Of a stretch of DNA of 64,000 nucleotides, positions 18,953-26,933 are shown one piece after another. Source of the DNA: Zobellia galactanivorans. Its GTDB lineage: Bacteria > Bacteroidota > Bacteroidia > Flavobacteriales > Flavobacteriaceae. The stretch covers positions 5,266,501 through 5,330,500 of the forward strand of contig NC_015844.1 in the NCBI RefSeq assembly GCF_000973105.1. The letters run 5' to 3'. The notes under the pieces are model-generated. The model saw only the letters and a program-made list of their open reading frames with translations, was not told where the DNA came from and did not search any database. The translations under genes and the position numbers were made by a program. Each line of letters begins with the position of its first letter. Positions within the stretch are counted from its first letter, which is position 1.

Positions 18953-19396
18953 ATGAAGTGCTTAGAATGTAACAGAAAGCTTGGCTACACCGACCACAAA
19001 AATTCGATGGACGAATTAGGTGTCGAACTTTGCAGCGAACACCGACCAAGGATAAAAAAATTAATGCTGACGAACAACACCCCTCGAGAGGCCATACAAC
19101 TGTATTATGGACTCAAAGAAGCGGGCGTGAGCTCAATGCTTGAGTGGTGGGACGGTAAAAAATCTATCGACATAGCCATTTCAAGGGTCAAACTCAATAT
19201 CGAAATCGACACAGAATACCATATGATGACCCATGAACAGGCCATCAACGACCTCGAAGAGGCCATGCATTCCTTTCAAAATGGTTTTACGACCATAAGA
19301 ATTCCCCATGTCCTAATAAAATATTATCTTAAAGAAACCGTTACTAATATTCTAGGGATAATGGAAGGCTTGCGCGTACATATCAAAGCGATATAA
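18953..19396 (+). CDS. Zinc-ribbon protein with nuclease-like C-terminal domain, unknown function
   Basis: 147 aa. The N-terminus has a likely zinc site, Cys3-x2-Cys6 ... Cys27-x2-His30 (CLECNRKLG, LCSEHRPR). The C-terminal half reads EWWDGKKSIDIAISRVKLNIEID, then IRIPHVLIKYYL; the D-x-x-I...E-I-D pattern and following amphipathic helix resemble the restriction-endonuclease-like core of DUF559/Vsr-type proteins, but key residues are not certain. It is followed by a membrane-protein gene 17 bases later, so probably in a two-gene operon. Confidence 0.65.
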   Translation: MKCLECNRKLGYTDHKNSMDELGVELCSEHRPRIKKLMLTNNTPREAIQLYYGLKEAGVSSMLEWWDGKKSIDIAISRVKLNIEIDTEYHMMTHEQAINDLEEAMHSFQNGFTTIRIPHVLIKYYLKETVTNILGIMEGLRVHIKAI

Positions 19397-19413
19397 ACCA
19401 AAACCTTAATGCC

Positions 19414-19977
19414 ATGCCACACACTACAAAGATCTTAAAGACTCCTTTAAGAATTTCAATTGCTGTTTTACTTTTGGGCATGTTGTCACGTATCTTCCAT
19501 TGGCCACACGCACCCAAGGCCATATTAGTGGCCTTTATAGCCATTTTGGTACTGTACGGAATTCGCTTCTATAGAAAGCATACCAAAGAATTTATAGATT
19601 ACGTAAAACTGGTAATGGTGGTCAGCTGGACCCTGAACGGTATTTTTAGGGTTTTAGACCTACCCTTCACCCTACTCTTTCAGATTCTTATCGCCATTTC
19701 TTTCATTACATGGTTTATTATGGAAGGAACCGCTTATTTCTTAGATGAAGACCGCAGGGCCAAAAACAGTATGGCACGGGTAATATGGAATTTTGCCATG
19801 GTCATAGGTGCCTTGGCCATTATTGTAGGAAGCCTGTTGAATATTTTGAACGAAACATATGCCATACCCCTTATGGCCGTAGGAATCGCAATTATCGTAG
19901 CCTACATATTGAAGGACGTATTCGCCGCCGGCAAGAACGAAAAGGAAGACCAAGGCAACGAGGAGTATCAATTGTAA
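19414..19977 (+). CDS. Membrane protein, GldL-like repeats, unknown function
   Basis: 187 aa with about six hydrophobic helices arranged as pairs, and no signal peptide. The segment MLSRIFHWPHAPKAILV resembles the HWPGA motif in the membrane part of GldL-related Bacteroidetes proteins; the charged C-terminus (KNEKEDQGNEE) would be cytoplasmic. It follows the zinc-ribbon gene after 17 bases. It is not a GldL itself, since it lacks that protein's long cytoplasmic region. Confidence 0.6.
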   Translation: MPHTTKILKTPLRISIAVLLLGMLSRIFHWPHAPKAILVAFIAILVLYGIRFYRKHTKEFIDYVKLVMVVSWTLNGIFRVLDLPFTLLFQILIAISFITWFIMEGTAYFLDEDRRAKNSMARVIWNFAMVIGALAIIVGSLLNILNETYAIPLMAVGIAIIVAYILKDVFAAGKNEKEDQGNEEYQL

Positions 19978-20275
19978 GCCAGCTATACCTTTTTTTCCTA
20001 CAGTTCCCTTAAAGCCGTTTTTTTACGTTTTCTTTTAAAAATGCCATTTGTGCATTGCACAATATTTCATTTTTTTACCCCTCCCCCACTTCACCCCCTA
20101 TACACCGAGAGACAAACGCCACTTTATATCGTTAAAAGGATAAGCCGACCGTTACCTTTTAAAGAGCTCACCCGCCTTTTATCGATTTTTAGGTCATCCG
20201 TCGAATATAAGCCCCCTTGCCCGAGCCGTATAAACATACAGCCCCTAGCTTCCGTTTTATTATTAAACAATTGCT

Positions 20276-20377
20276 ATGAAGGAAAAAACTACCCTTAACG
20301 ATTACTTTGTTTATATTTTTTGCGCTTTCTGTTTCTTATGGTCACTTTATGTGATATTCTTTGCTAGTCTCTATTGA
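20276..20377 (+). CDS. Small membrane peptide (33 aa)
   Basis: A 33-codon frame, MKEKTTLNDYFVYIFCAFCF and on to ...VIFFASLY, gives a short Lys-rich head and one hydrophobic helix. A second frame of the same design lies 200 bases downstream. I cannot tell from one sequence whether it is translated; the composition is that of small membrane stress or toxin peptides. Confidence 0.35.
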   Translation: MKEKTTLNDYFVYIFCAFCFLWSLYVIFFASLY

Positions 20378-20548
20378 AATTATTGATTATCAAAAAGTTA
20401 CACCCTAAATCAACGAATACCCATGTTCATTCGATTATAGAATACCACACTTTTAGCACAACTCGATGTGATCCAAATCCCAAATAACAAATAAAATAAC
20501 CCAAAAATTGTGGGGATTTTCTTTAATATTTTACAATTACTTACTCAT

Positions 20549-20556
20549 ATTTTTGT
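20549..20556 (+). promoter_or_regulatory. Candidate -7 promoter box upstream of the 32-aa peptide
   Basis: TATTTTTG matches TAnnTTTG. No clear -33 TTG is found at the usual distance, so only the -7 element is supported. Confidence 0.35.
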
Positions 20557-20579
20557 TACGGAACAACACCAGCAATTTT

Positions 20580-20678
20580 ATGAAAACAAAAGACAAGCTC
20601 ACTTACGTTTATGTAGCATTCAATGTAATTTTTATTATTGTTATGGCCATTTTTCTTTATAAAAACCAGCCATTTTAA
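20580..20678 (+). CDS. Small membrane peptide (32 aa)
   Basis: A 32-codon frame starts MKTKDKLTYVYVAFNVIFII and continues as one transmembrane helix with a short polar tail. A TATTTTTG box (20549-20556) matching the Bacteroidetes -7 consensus lies 23 bases upstream of the ATG, and a strong terminator follows at 20762. The promoter-frame-terminator arrangement supports it as a real small gene. Confidence 0.45.
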   Translation: MKTKDKLTYVYVAFNVIFIIVMAIFLYKNQPF

Positions 20679-20761
20679 TAATTAACCATCTATTTTCAGA
20701 ACATGCTTGCCCCATCTCACTAATGAAAAGATAGTGCTTTTACACAAGTTTTGAACAGATC

Positions 20762-20807
20762 AAAAAAGCAAGAGGCCGTAATTTCAAAATTACGGCCTCT
20801 TGCTTTT
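20762..20807. terminator. Strong bidirectional terminator
   Basis: An almost perfect inverted repeat of about 20 bp (AAAAGCAAGAGGCCGTAATT and its complement around a single C), A-rich on the left and T-rich on the right. It separates the small plus-strand peptides from the convergent yifB/comM gene, 33 bases beyond its stop. Confidence 0.9.
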
Positions 20808-20839
20808 AACAGCCAAGGGAATCATACGATCGGAACCGG

Positions 20840-21541
20840 TCAACCCAGCCAACCTTCCCTATCTAGACTGCGATACTGAATAGCTTCGCCAATATGGTTG
20901 CCACCTACCTGTTCCACACCTTCCAAATCAGCTATGGTTCGTGCCACTTTTAAAATGCGGTCATAGGCCCGGGCCGAGAGATTAAGCCGCTCCATTGCAT
21001 TTTTCAACAATGCCTTGGAAGAAACATCCAAAGTACAGAATTCCCGTATTTGTTTGGTATTCATCTGGGCGTTGTAGTGTACATTTTCTATTTCCGCAAA
21101 CCGCTTGGTTTGAATGTCACGGGCCGCCGTCACCCGTTTTCTGATTTCCACACTGCTTTCCCCCTTTCTATCTTCCGATAATTTTTCAAATGGAACCGGG
21201 GTCACTTCGATATGGATATCGATACGGTCCAACAAGGGGCCCGATATTTTCCCCAGATACCGTTGCATTTCGGCAGGAGAAGATGTCACGGGAGCATCGG
21301 GATCATTGAAATACCCTCCGGGACTCGGGTTCATACTTGCCACCAGCATAAAACTACTGGGGTAGGTAACGGTAAAACGCGCCCGTGAAATGGTAACCTC
21401 GCGGTCCTCCATAGGTTGCCGCATTACCTCCAGCACCCTACGTTCGAACTCAGGAAGTTCATCTAAGAACAGAACCCCATTATGCGACAATGATATTTCA
21501 CCTGGCTGCGGGTAACTTCCCCCGCCCACTAATGCGGCAGC
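20840..21541 (-). pseudogene. comM: YifB/ComM Mg-chelatase-like ATPase, C-terminal fragment
   Basis: The C-terminal ~233 residues of YifB/ComM. It starts at the point AALVGGGSYPQPGEISLSHN, has the Walker B block GVLFLDELPEFERR, sensor region MLVASMNPSPGGYF, an arginine-finger region and the C-terminal Mg_chelatase_C domain (NLSARAYDRILKVARTIADL). The N-terminal half lies 12 kb away at 33793-34630 on the same strand. Joining at the shared CAGC restores an uninterrupted 511-aa frame. Separation of Walker A from Walker B means neither fragment can act as an ATPase. An ATG at 21547, inside the integrated element, could start a truncated product. Confidence 0.93.
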
Positions 21542-21567
21542 CGTCATATTGTAGAATGTGGGGGTAA
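21521..21567. other. Left attachment site (comM/element junction)
   Basis: The host half is comM sequence with a CCCGC arm 20 bases from the centre; the element half (21540-21567) carries ATTGTAGAATG and GGGGGTAA. The element half is the inverted partner of the right end. The crossover must lie in CAGC (21538-21541). Confidence 0.85.
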
Positions 21568-21807
21568 GTTTCAGAACAAATGCACTATTTTAGATAGGTA
21601 AGAAAGTATTTGATTCATCAATCTGATTTTCAATAATATGTGTATCATGTTGGTGGTTCTTCAATAACAATTTTAAAAGCTGATTAAAAGAATATTTAAG
21701 TATTGTAGTACAATCCAGTTTGAAACTTAATTATTATTTTACGACCACAACTTGATTTTAATCTTTAAATAATTTTAGATAACCTACAATTGAATTTGAA
21801 TCATCAC

Positions 21808-22050
21808 ATGAAGACATTTATTAAATACTATAAGAATATTTTAGTTTTGTGGATAGCCATTGGAATAGGTTTTACTGGATTTTTCTATATATATCCGGAA
21901 TATGTGACAGTAAAAAAACGTACTCGACATATAGAATACGTTAAACGAAACATTTACACAAAGTCAAAATTATCGTTATTGTATACTGTAGTTGGCTCTA
22001 TTGTAATAGGAGGTTTTGGTTATATAGAATCCAATAGAAAAACTAAATAA
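21808..22050 (+). CDS. Small membrane protein of the element, unknown function
   Basis: 80 aa from the ATG at 21808. Two hydrophobic helices (ILVLWIAIGIGFTGFFYIYP and LLYTVVGSIVIGGFGYI) flank a basic loop (KKRTRHIEYVKRNIYTKSK). The pattern looks like a short inner-membrane protein. It is the first gene inside the left end, six bases before the next gene. Confidence 0.55.
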   Translation: MKTFIKYYKNILVLWIAIGIGFTGFFYIYPEYVTVKKRTRHIEYVKRNIYTKSKLSLLYTVVGSIVIGGFGYIESNRKTK

Positions 22051-22055
22051 AAAAA

Positions 22056-22319
22056 ATGAACATAACATATCATATTGGAAAGCTTTCTGATCACATCTAC
22101 AGCAACGATAAGCGTGGAATGATTGATAAACATCTTAAAGCTATTGAGCATAAATATATAGAAGGAGAATTCAAAATTGATTCATCAGATCGGTATGTAT
22201 TTAATAAACTTATTTCAAAAATGAGAAAATTCAACAAAGGAACTTGGCAAAAAGAAAACTTGGAGTATAAAATATTGTATTATTCACTTTGTTATTTGCT
22301 AAATCAAAAGACTATATAA
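22056..22319 (+). CDS. Hypothetical protein, possibly frameshifted near its 3' end
   Basis: 87 aa, basic and helical, no recognisable domain. Immediately before its stop, a one-base shift opens a frame that reads KDYIRDSKDEFFKLIGINEK and ends at 22372; this looks like a natural continuation, so the present stop may result from a frameshift in the CAAAAG tract near 22300. It follows the membrane-protein gene by five bases. Confidence 0.45.
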   Translation: MNITYHIGKLSDHIYSNDKRGMIDKHLKAIEHKYIEGEFKIDSSDRYVFNKLISKMRKFNKGTWQKENLEYKILYYSLCYLLNQKTI

Positions 22320-22372
22320 GGGATTCTAAGGATGAATTTTTTAAACTTATTGGAATAAATGAAAAAGTTTAA

Positions 22373-22655
22373 ATAAACGATGGATTTTATGAGTGAATTT
22401 TTCCCTGAAATATGGAGTAGTAGTGTTTCTTGTGGGTGTATTTTTGGATTAATTTAATAATTCAATAAAATTTGTAATGCTGTACGGATGCAGCATCTAA
22501 TTGGTTATTTAACTAAAATAGTATTCTTAAGTAGCCTCTTTTCTTTTAATATTTGATGTAGTTAATATTTACGAGGGGCTAACAATATTTATTCTTCTAC
22601 AGGAACAATGAACGTTTAAATTAGAAATAAATTAATTCATTTTCAGTACAACCCC
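22373..22655. other. AT-rich leader of the integrase gene
   Basis: About 280 bases with no convincing gene (a 25-codon frame starting at 22380 is the longest). It must hold the integrase promoter; I see no clear -33/-7 pair. Confidence 0.4.
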
Positions 22656-24266
22656 ATGCTTGCAATTTACTGTCGAATCTCACAAGAGAAACTAGAAGGA
22701 AAAGACCGTTCGATCAAAGATCAAAAACTTTTAGGGATCGAACTTGCGGAATCGCTGAAACTGCCCTACAAAGTTTATATTGATGAAGGAATCAGCGGAA
22801 CAAAGGCCATTGCGGACCGCCCCGCCTTTTCCGAAATGTTGGACGATATTCAGGACGGAAAAATTACGTCCGTCTACGCCTATGATCAATCACGTTTAGA
22901 GCGTTCACCGGAAACCCGCTTCGTTTTTAAAAGGCTGTTAAAGGAAAACAACGTCAAACTATACACCGATAACGGTTTAGTCGACACCGAGAGCGAAGAA
23001 GGCGAAATGATGGGCGATTTCTTGAGCATCATAAACCAGTATTACGCCCGAATTACTGCCCGAAAAATAAAATCCGTACTAAAGCGTAATGCCAAAGAAG
23101 GAAAGGTACACGGAAACATATTGCCGTTCGGGTATTCCAAAGATGAAAAAGGGTATTTGACGATAAACGAAAAGGAAGCGGAAATAGTAAAAGAGATTTA
23201 CGCCAAATCCCTTTCGGGCATAGGGTCAAGCACGATAAAAAACTGGCTGAACGAAACCGGAGTTCCGACGCGGTACAACAAATTATCGGGTACGTTGACG
23301 ACCGTTAACAAATACACGGGAAAAAAGACAACAAAGAAAAAATCAGATATTAAATGGTCGGATAAAACCGTTCAAGATATACTAAGAAACCCCATATATA
23401 AAGGTAAAAGAAGGTGGGGCAAAGAGTTTTACGATTGTCCCGCTATCCTTGATGCGGATTATTGGCAGAAAGTAAACGACAACCTCCCTAAAAACAAGCA
23501 TAATTCCGGAAAGAAAGTCGACCATAAATATTTGCTCAAAGGCCTTTTAGAGTGTGCCAAATGTGGTCGAAATTTGTACGGACACCGTAGGGTCAGTTTA
23601 AAGGACAACGCCTATATATGTAGCAGCAAGAGGATTAAAAGTCAAAATTGCGGTAGTAGGGGGATAAATATCGATTATTTGGAAGATGTTATTTTCAGTA
23701 GATTCTTAAAAGGTGACAAACTCTTGGAAATGGTCAGGGAATCCACCAAAAACGACCTAGATAATCAACGCTCTCTCAAGCTTAACAAAGAACTTGAAAC
23801 ACTCGAAAAGAGAAAACAGGAATTGGAACGCCAAAAGGAAAAAGCAATTCGCCTTACCTTGCTTGATGAAGTTTCGGAATCGGACCTTTCGAACATTTTA
23901 AAAGGTATGGATCAAGAACATTCAGACGCCAATATCAGGATTTCCAACATAAAGAGCGAACTTGAATTTCTGAAAAAGGGCCTTAACTCTCAAAATGAAA
24001 TACAAAACGATATTTCCCAAATGAAAGACAATACACCGTTTAATATTAAGAGGGATATGATCCACAAATATATAAAGCGTATCTATATTACTTGGTGGCC
24101 CGAAGTTTTCGAACATATTATCGAGGTATCTTTCAACCTCCCTATTCCGAACGAAAAATTCCTTACCAATAGAGGTCACAAGCTTAAAAAACTTGGATTG
24201 GAACTAAACGGCAAGGACTGGAAATCTATCGAGGGGATAATTTACAATAATCATCAAGAACATTAG
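22656..24266 (+). CDS. Large serine recombinase (site-specific integrase)
   Basis: 536 aa with the full large-serine-integrase architecture. Residues 1-145: resolvase catalytic domain, nucleophile Ser9 in IYCRISQEKLEGKD, and the arginine-bearing DQSRLERSPETRF. Residues 150-270: Recombinase (DNA-binding) domain with LPFGYSKDEKGYL and QDILRNPIYKGKRRW. Residues ~297-335: zinc ribbon (Cys300, Cys303, Cys322, Cys332). Residues ~360-445: coiled coil. This is the only integrase of the right type in the element and the dyad structure of the ends fits it. It would integrate the element into comM and, with a directionality factor, excise it. Confidence 0.95.
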   Translation: MLAIYCRISQEKLEGKDRSIKDQKLLGIELAESLKLPYKVYIDEGISGTKAIADRPAFSEMLDDIQDGKITSVYAYDQSRLERSPETRFVFKRLLKENNVKLYTDNGLVDTESEEGEMMGDFLSIINQYYARITARKIKSVLKRNAKEGKVHGNILPFGYSKDEKGYLTINEKEAEIVKEIYAKSLSGIGSSTIKNWLNETGVPTRYNKLSGTLTTVNKYTGKKTTKKKSDIKWSDKTVQDILRNPIYKGKRRWGKEFYDCPAILDADYWQKVNDNLPKNKHNSGKKVDHKYLLKGLLECAKCGRNLYGHRRVSLKDNAYICSSKRIKSQNCGSRGINIDYLEDVIFSRFLKGDKLLEMVRESTKNDLDNQRSLKLNKELETLEKRKQELERQKEKAIRLTLLDEVSESDLSNILKGMDQEHSDANIRISNIKSELEFLKKGLNSQNEIQNDISQMKDNTPFNIKRDMIHKYIKRIYITWWPEVFEHIIEVSFNLPIPNEKFLTNRGHKLKKLGLELNGKDWKSIEGIIYNNHQEH

Positions 24267-24381
24267 CCCAACCGGATAAAACTTCGTCTTCCGTATCGCA
24301 AGTGTAATATATCGCCTTCAATATAGGTTTGATTTCTTCGGGGTTGTCAAATTCAAGGACCGCGACGGCATCTATACACAA
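24226..24381 (-). pseudogene. Possible truncated gene antisense to the integrase 3' end
   Basis: On the minus strand there is a frame reading CIDAVAVLEFDNPEEIKPIL, AIYYTCDTEDEVLSGWANVL and a short tail, with codon use like the integrase and unlike the AT-rich sequence that begins at about 24382. The frame loses protein-like character upstream of 24381 and no start is visible. It may be the 3' remnant of a gene cut off when the PIN cassette arrived. I do not recognise it. Confidence 0.3.
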
Positions 24382-24517
24382 TGTGGGCGAAAACAATAAA
24401 AATTTGGAACTAAATAAAGGCTGTGGGCTAGGCAATTTCGTATATATTTTTGAAGTTATTAACAAACAGATTGACTTTTGCATATATTTGTCAAAAGGTG
24501 TATTAACCGATAAAGAT

Positions 24518-25276
24518 TTGTCAGAAAGACTTAAAATAAGATTTACAGGCAACGAAATAGAGCCTTCTAAAGTGACTGCTAACGAGTTCGCTAAACTTGT
24601 TGCGTCGTATGAAAATGCATTGTTATCTGTTTTAAATAATGGTAAACCAAAAAAAAATTCAGTAGACTTTATTAGTGTTGTAAGTGTGAAAAATGAAAGC
24701 CTAACTATCGAAGCACAACCTCATACATTAGAGGTTAAAGAGGCTGCTAATACTATAAATAAAGCTATAAAAAATAAAACTTTCAATAGACTTCCTTACG
24801 ATGCTGTAGATAGTTTATCGGTATTACAATCATTCGTAAATAAACATAAATGTAGGGCTCTTTTAAATGGGATTGATGATATTGAATCCGCCGAAATAAA
24901 TGAAGATAGCGGCATTCAAATTAGCGATTCTCTTTATTTTAAGGGAAAAACAACTGTTTACGGGAAAATAATGAGAATAGGGGGGTCTGAGCCTAAAGTG
25001 AGAATAAAAACAGATGATGGAATATATCTTTCAGTAGTTGTTTCTAAAGAAGTTGCTAAAGAATTATCTCCTAATCTTTACAGCAGAATAGGTATAAAAG
25101 GCACTGGCAAATGGAAAAAATATAATAATGAATTAGAGGAAATAAAGGCTGAGTCATTTGTCATTATATCAGATGAACCACTCACAAAAAAACTAAAAGG
25201 CCTTAGTGAGATTATTGGAGATTATTGGAAAAATATTGATAATCCGGATGATTATATAGCATCAATTCGAGAATAA
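24518..25276 (+). CDS. OB-like partner protein of the PIN toxin, putative antitoxin
   Basis: About 252 aa if it starts at the TTG at 24518 (SERLKIRFTGNEIEPSKVTA); there is no ATG in the conserved N-terminal part and upstream codons to 24329 look non-coding. A TATATTTG box (24483-24490) lies 28 bases before this start. The C-terminal ~100 residues are beta-rich (TVYGKIMRIGGSEPKVRIK, then YLSVVVSKEVAKEL and YSRIGIKGTGKWKKY) and resemble a small nucleic-acid-binding barrel. The stop is four bases before a PIN-domain gene. The pairing suggests an antitoxin or accessory, but I do not recognise a named family. Confidence 0.6.
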   Translation: MSERLKIRFTGNEIEPSKVTANEFAKLVASYENALLSVLNNGKPKKNSVDFISVVSVKNESLTIEAQPHTLEVKEAANTINKAIKNKTFNRLPYDAVDSLSVLQSFVNKHKCRALLNGIDDIESAEINEDSGIQISDSLYFKGKTTVYGKIMRIGGSEPKVRIKTDDGIYLSVVVSKEVAKELSPNLYSRIGIKGTGKWKKYNNELEEIKAESFVIISDEPLTKKLKGLSEIIGDYWKNIDNPDDYIASIRE

Positions 25277-25280
25277 TTAA

Positions 25281-25853
25281 ATGAAGAAAGTCTGCCTAGA
25301 TACTAATATATTGGTTTGGTACATTAAACGTCAAGCTACAAAAGGTCAAGAGGGATTTATACCTAAAGTAGATTATTTGTTTAAACATTTTGAAAAAAAG
25401 AACATTACTATAGTAATACCTAGTATAGTTCTTGCGGAATTACTAGGAAGTGTTGCTGACGAAGATAAAAGAGATGAGTATTTTGATTATTTGAACAGTA
25501 ATTTTGAAATAGCCCAATACGATATTGTTTCATCCAGACAGTACGCAGACTTAAGAGCTAAACTGTCGAAAAAAAACGCAAAGCAATACGCAAACAAGAA
25601 AAGTGTACCAAAATGCATGATGATAAATGATTATAACATATGCGCTGTTGCTTTATCTAGTGGATGTGATGCAATTTTTTCACATAATTTAAAGGATTTT
25701 GAGAAATTTATAGATCATCGAATTCCTATTTACACGTTAGACTACGTGGATAAGCTTAAGAAGGAAGAAGAAAAAATTACAAAAAGGCAATTGTCCCAAT
25801 CTAATCAATTCAGCCTTCTAAACGATTTACCAGACTTTCAAGAGGATGAGTGA
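25281..25853 (+). CDS. PIN-domain ribonuclease (VapC-like)
   Basis: 190 aa. PIN-fold acidic residues: Asp7 in KVCLDTNILVWY, Glu in PSIVLAELLGS, and Asp residues in MINDYNICAVAL and GCDAIFSHNLKDFEKF. PIN proteins cleave RNA; small ones are the toxins of VapBC-type modules. At 190 aa this is longer than most VapC, with an extra charged C-terminal tail. It is tightly coupled to the preceding gene. Confidence 0.85.
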   Translation: MKKVCLDTNILVWYIKRQATKGQEGFIPKVDYLFKHFEKKNITIVIPSIVLAELLGSVADEDKRDEYFDYLNSNFEIAQYDIVSSRQYADLRAKLSKKNAKQYANKKSVPKCMMINDYNICAVALSSGCDAIFSHNLKDFEKFIDHRIPIYTLDYVDKLKKEEEKITKRQLSQSNQFSLLNDLPDFQEDE

Positions 25854-25861
25854 TTTAATGA

Positions 25862-26014
25862 TGTTTTACAGTTAGCGATAAGCATATCGTACGTTATTTA
25901 GATGAATATGCAGCTAGGTTCAATAATAAACAAATTACGCCTAATGAGCGTTTCGATAAATTTTTGGAAGGTTCTGATAGTTGTTTGAGCTACAAAACTT
26001 TAACAGAAATATAA
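25862..26014 (+). pseudogene. C-terminal remnant of an IS1595-family (ISXO2-like) transposase
   Basis: A frame reading SDKHIVRYLDEYAARFNNKQ, then ITPNERFDKFLEGSDSCLSY, ending at a stop. The YxDEYxxRFNxR...ERF pattern is the conserved C-terminus of IS1595 transposases. No N-terminal part, DDE region or terminal inverted repeats are visible, so this is an old fragment of an insertion sequence, perhaps related to how the PIN cassette was moved here. Confidence 0.7.
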
Positions 26015-26052
26015 TAAGGCATATGTCCAATTTTTTGGATATATGCCTTATC
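26013..26052 (+). terminator. Hairpin terminator
   Basis: A 15-bp stem (ATAAGGCATATGTCC/GGATATATGCCTTAT with one G-T pair) around AATTTTTT. It lies after the transposase remnant and before the Panacea gene; it may also be a leftover of the insertion sequence's end. Confidence 0.6.
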
Positions 26053-26095
26053 TTATAATCAAATGCTAATCACTATCTTTGAAAAAATTAATCCA

Positions 26096-26587
26096 ATGTA
26101 CAATCCAATTACTATAGCCAATTACTTTATCTATAAGTCTATAGACGAAGGTGTGCCAATTACCCCAATGAAGGTTTTAAAATTGGTTTATATTGCGCAC
26201 GGATGGCATTTAGGCTTAAAAGATAGGCCACTTTTAACAGAACAAACAGAAGCTTGGAAATACGGTCCGGTTGTGGAATCCGTATACAGGGCCTTTAAAG
26301 ATTTCGGAAAAAATGATATTGATAAAATTAGATTTTTTTCGATCCGAGATAAAAAAGAGTTTGTTGAGTTAACTTCTAATAATAATGATGTTCAGTTTCT
26401 TGAAAAGATATGGAATACCTATAAGTCTTATTCAGGAATCCAATTATCGTCTTTAACTCATTTGCCTAATACTCCTTGGGATGTAACATGGAACAAAAAT
26501 GGAGGTAGTTTGATGAATGGAGCTATTATCCCTAATTCCTTAATAAAGGAGTATTACACAAAAAAATCTATTGAAAATAAAAATTAG
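26096..26587 (+). CDS. Panacea-domain protein (DUF4065, SocA-like antitoxin)
   Basis: 163 aa from the ATG at 26096; an ATG eleven codons upstream is less family-like. The domain has the family features MYNPITIANYFIYKSI, PMKVLKLVYIAHGWHLGL, and TEAWKYGPVVESVYRAFKDF. Panacea proteins are antitoxins in many two-gene systems (for example SocA and PanA); the toxin is usually next door and very variable. Here the next gene begins six bases after the stop and encodes a small membrane protein. The true toxin cannot be proven from sequence. Confidence 0.85.
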   Translation: MYNPITIANYFIYKSIDEGVPITPMKVLKLVYIAHGWHLGLKDRPLLTEQTEAWKYGPVVESVYRAFKDFGKNDIDKIRFFSIRDKKEFVELTSNNNDVQFLEKIWNTYKSYSGIQLSSLTHLPNTPWDVTWNKNGGSLMNGAIIPNSLIKEYYTKKSIENKN

Positions 26588-26592
26588 CCTTG

Positions 26593-26925
26593 ATGGATGA
26601 CTCTTTTGATCAGGATGAACTTTTAGATTCAATTGGGGAAAATGTTCCATTAGATGATTTAGAAGTAACCAAGAAAGAAAATCAAATTTATGAAGAATTA
26701 AATAAAGGCTCAAAAAGTCAACATAGACATACAGTTTTTATTTGTTCGTTATATCTCTTTTGGGGAATTGGAATTATAATAATTTTGGTTAGAGTTTATC
26801 ATTTTATCGCTTCTGATTGTTACCAGTGGCTTTCTTTAGAACAAATACAGTCATTAGATAAGTTGCTTTTTAGTGGTACTGTTGGAACAGTGATTGGTAG
26901 ATATGGAAATAACCTTTTCAAATAA
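26593..26925 (+). CDS. Small two-helix membrane protein, candidate toxin/effector of the Panacea pair
   Basis: 110 aa from the ATG at 26593. An acidic N-terminus (DDSFDQDELLDSIGENVPLD) is followed by a helix around FICSLYLFWGIGIIIILVRV, a polar loop and a weaker second hydrophobic stretch (LLFSGTVGTVIGRYG). It is in an operon with the Panacea gene and with a 46-aa gene nine bases downstream. A membrane partner fits the known membrane-acting toxins neutralised by Panacea antitoxins, but I do not recognise the family. Confidence 0.6.
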   Translation: MDDSFDQDELLDSIGENVPLDDLEVTKKENQIYEELNKGSKSQHRHTVFICSLYLFWGIGIIIILVRVYHFIASDCYQWLSLEQIQSLDKLLFSGTVGTVIGRYGNNLFK

Positions 26926-26933
26926 TTCTAAGC

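Noticed and set aside
20041-20298. 85-codon frame upstream of the small peptides
   Set aside because: Pro/Leu/Phe-rich low-complexity translation with no family look and no neighbour logic; probably chance.
24329-24517. N-terminal extension of the PIN partner
   Set aside because: Begins at a TTG, has no family-like sequence, and contains the likely promoter box.
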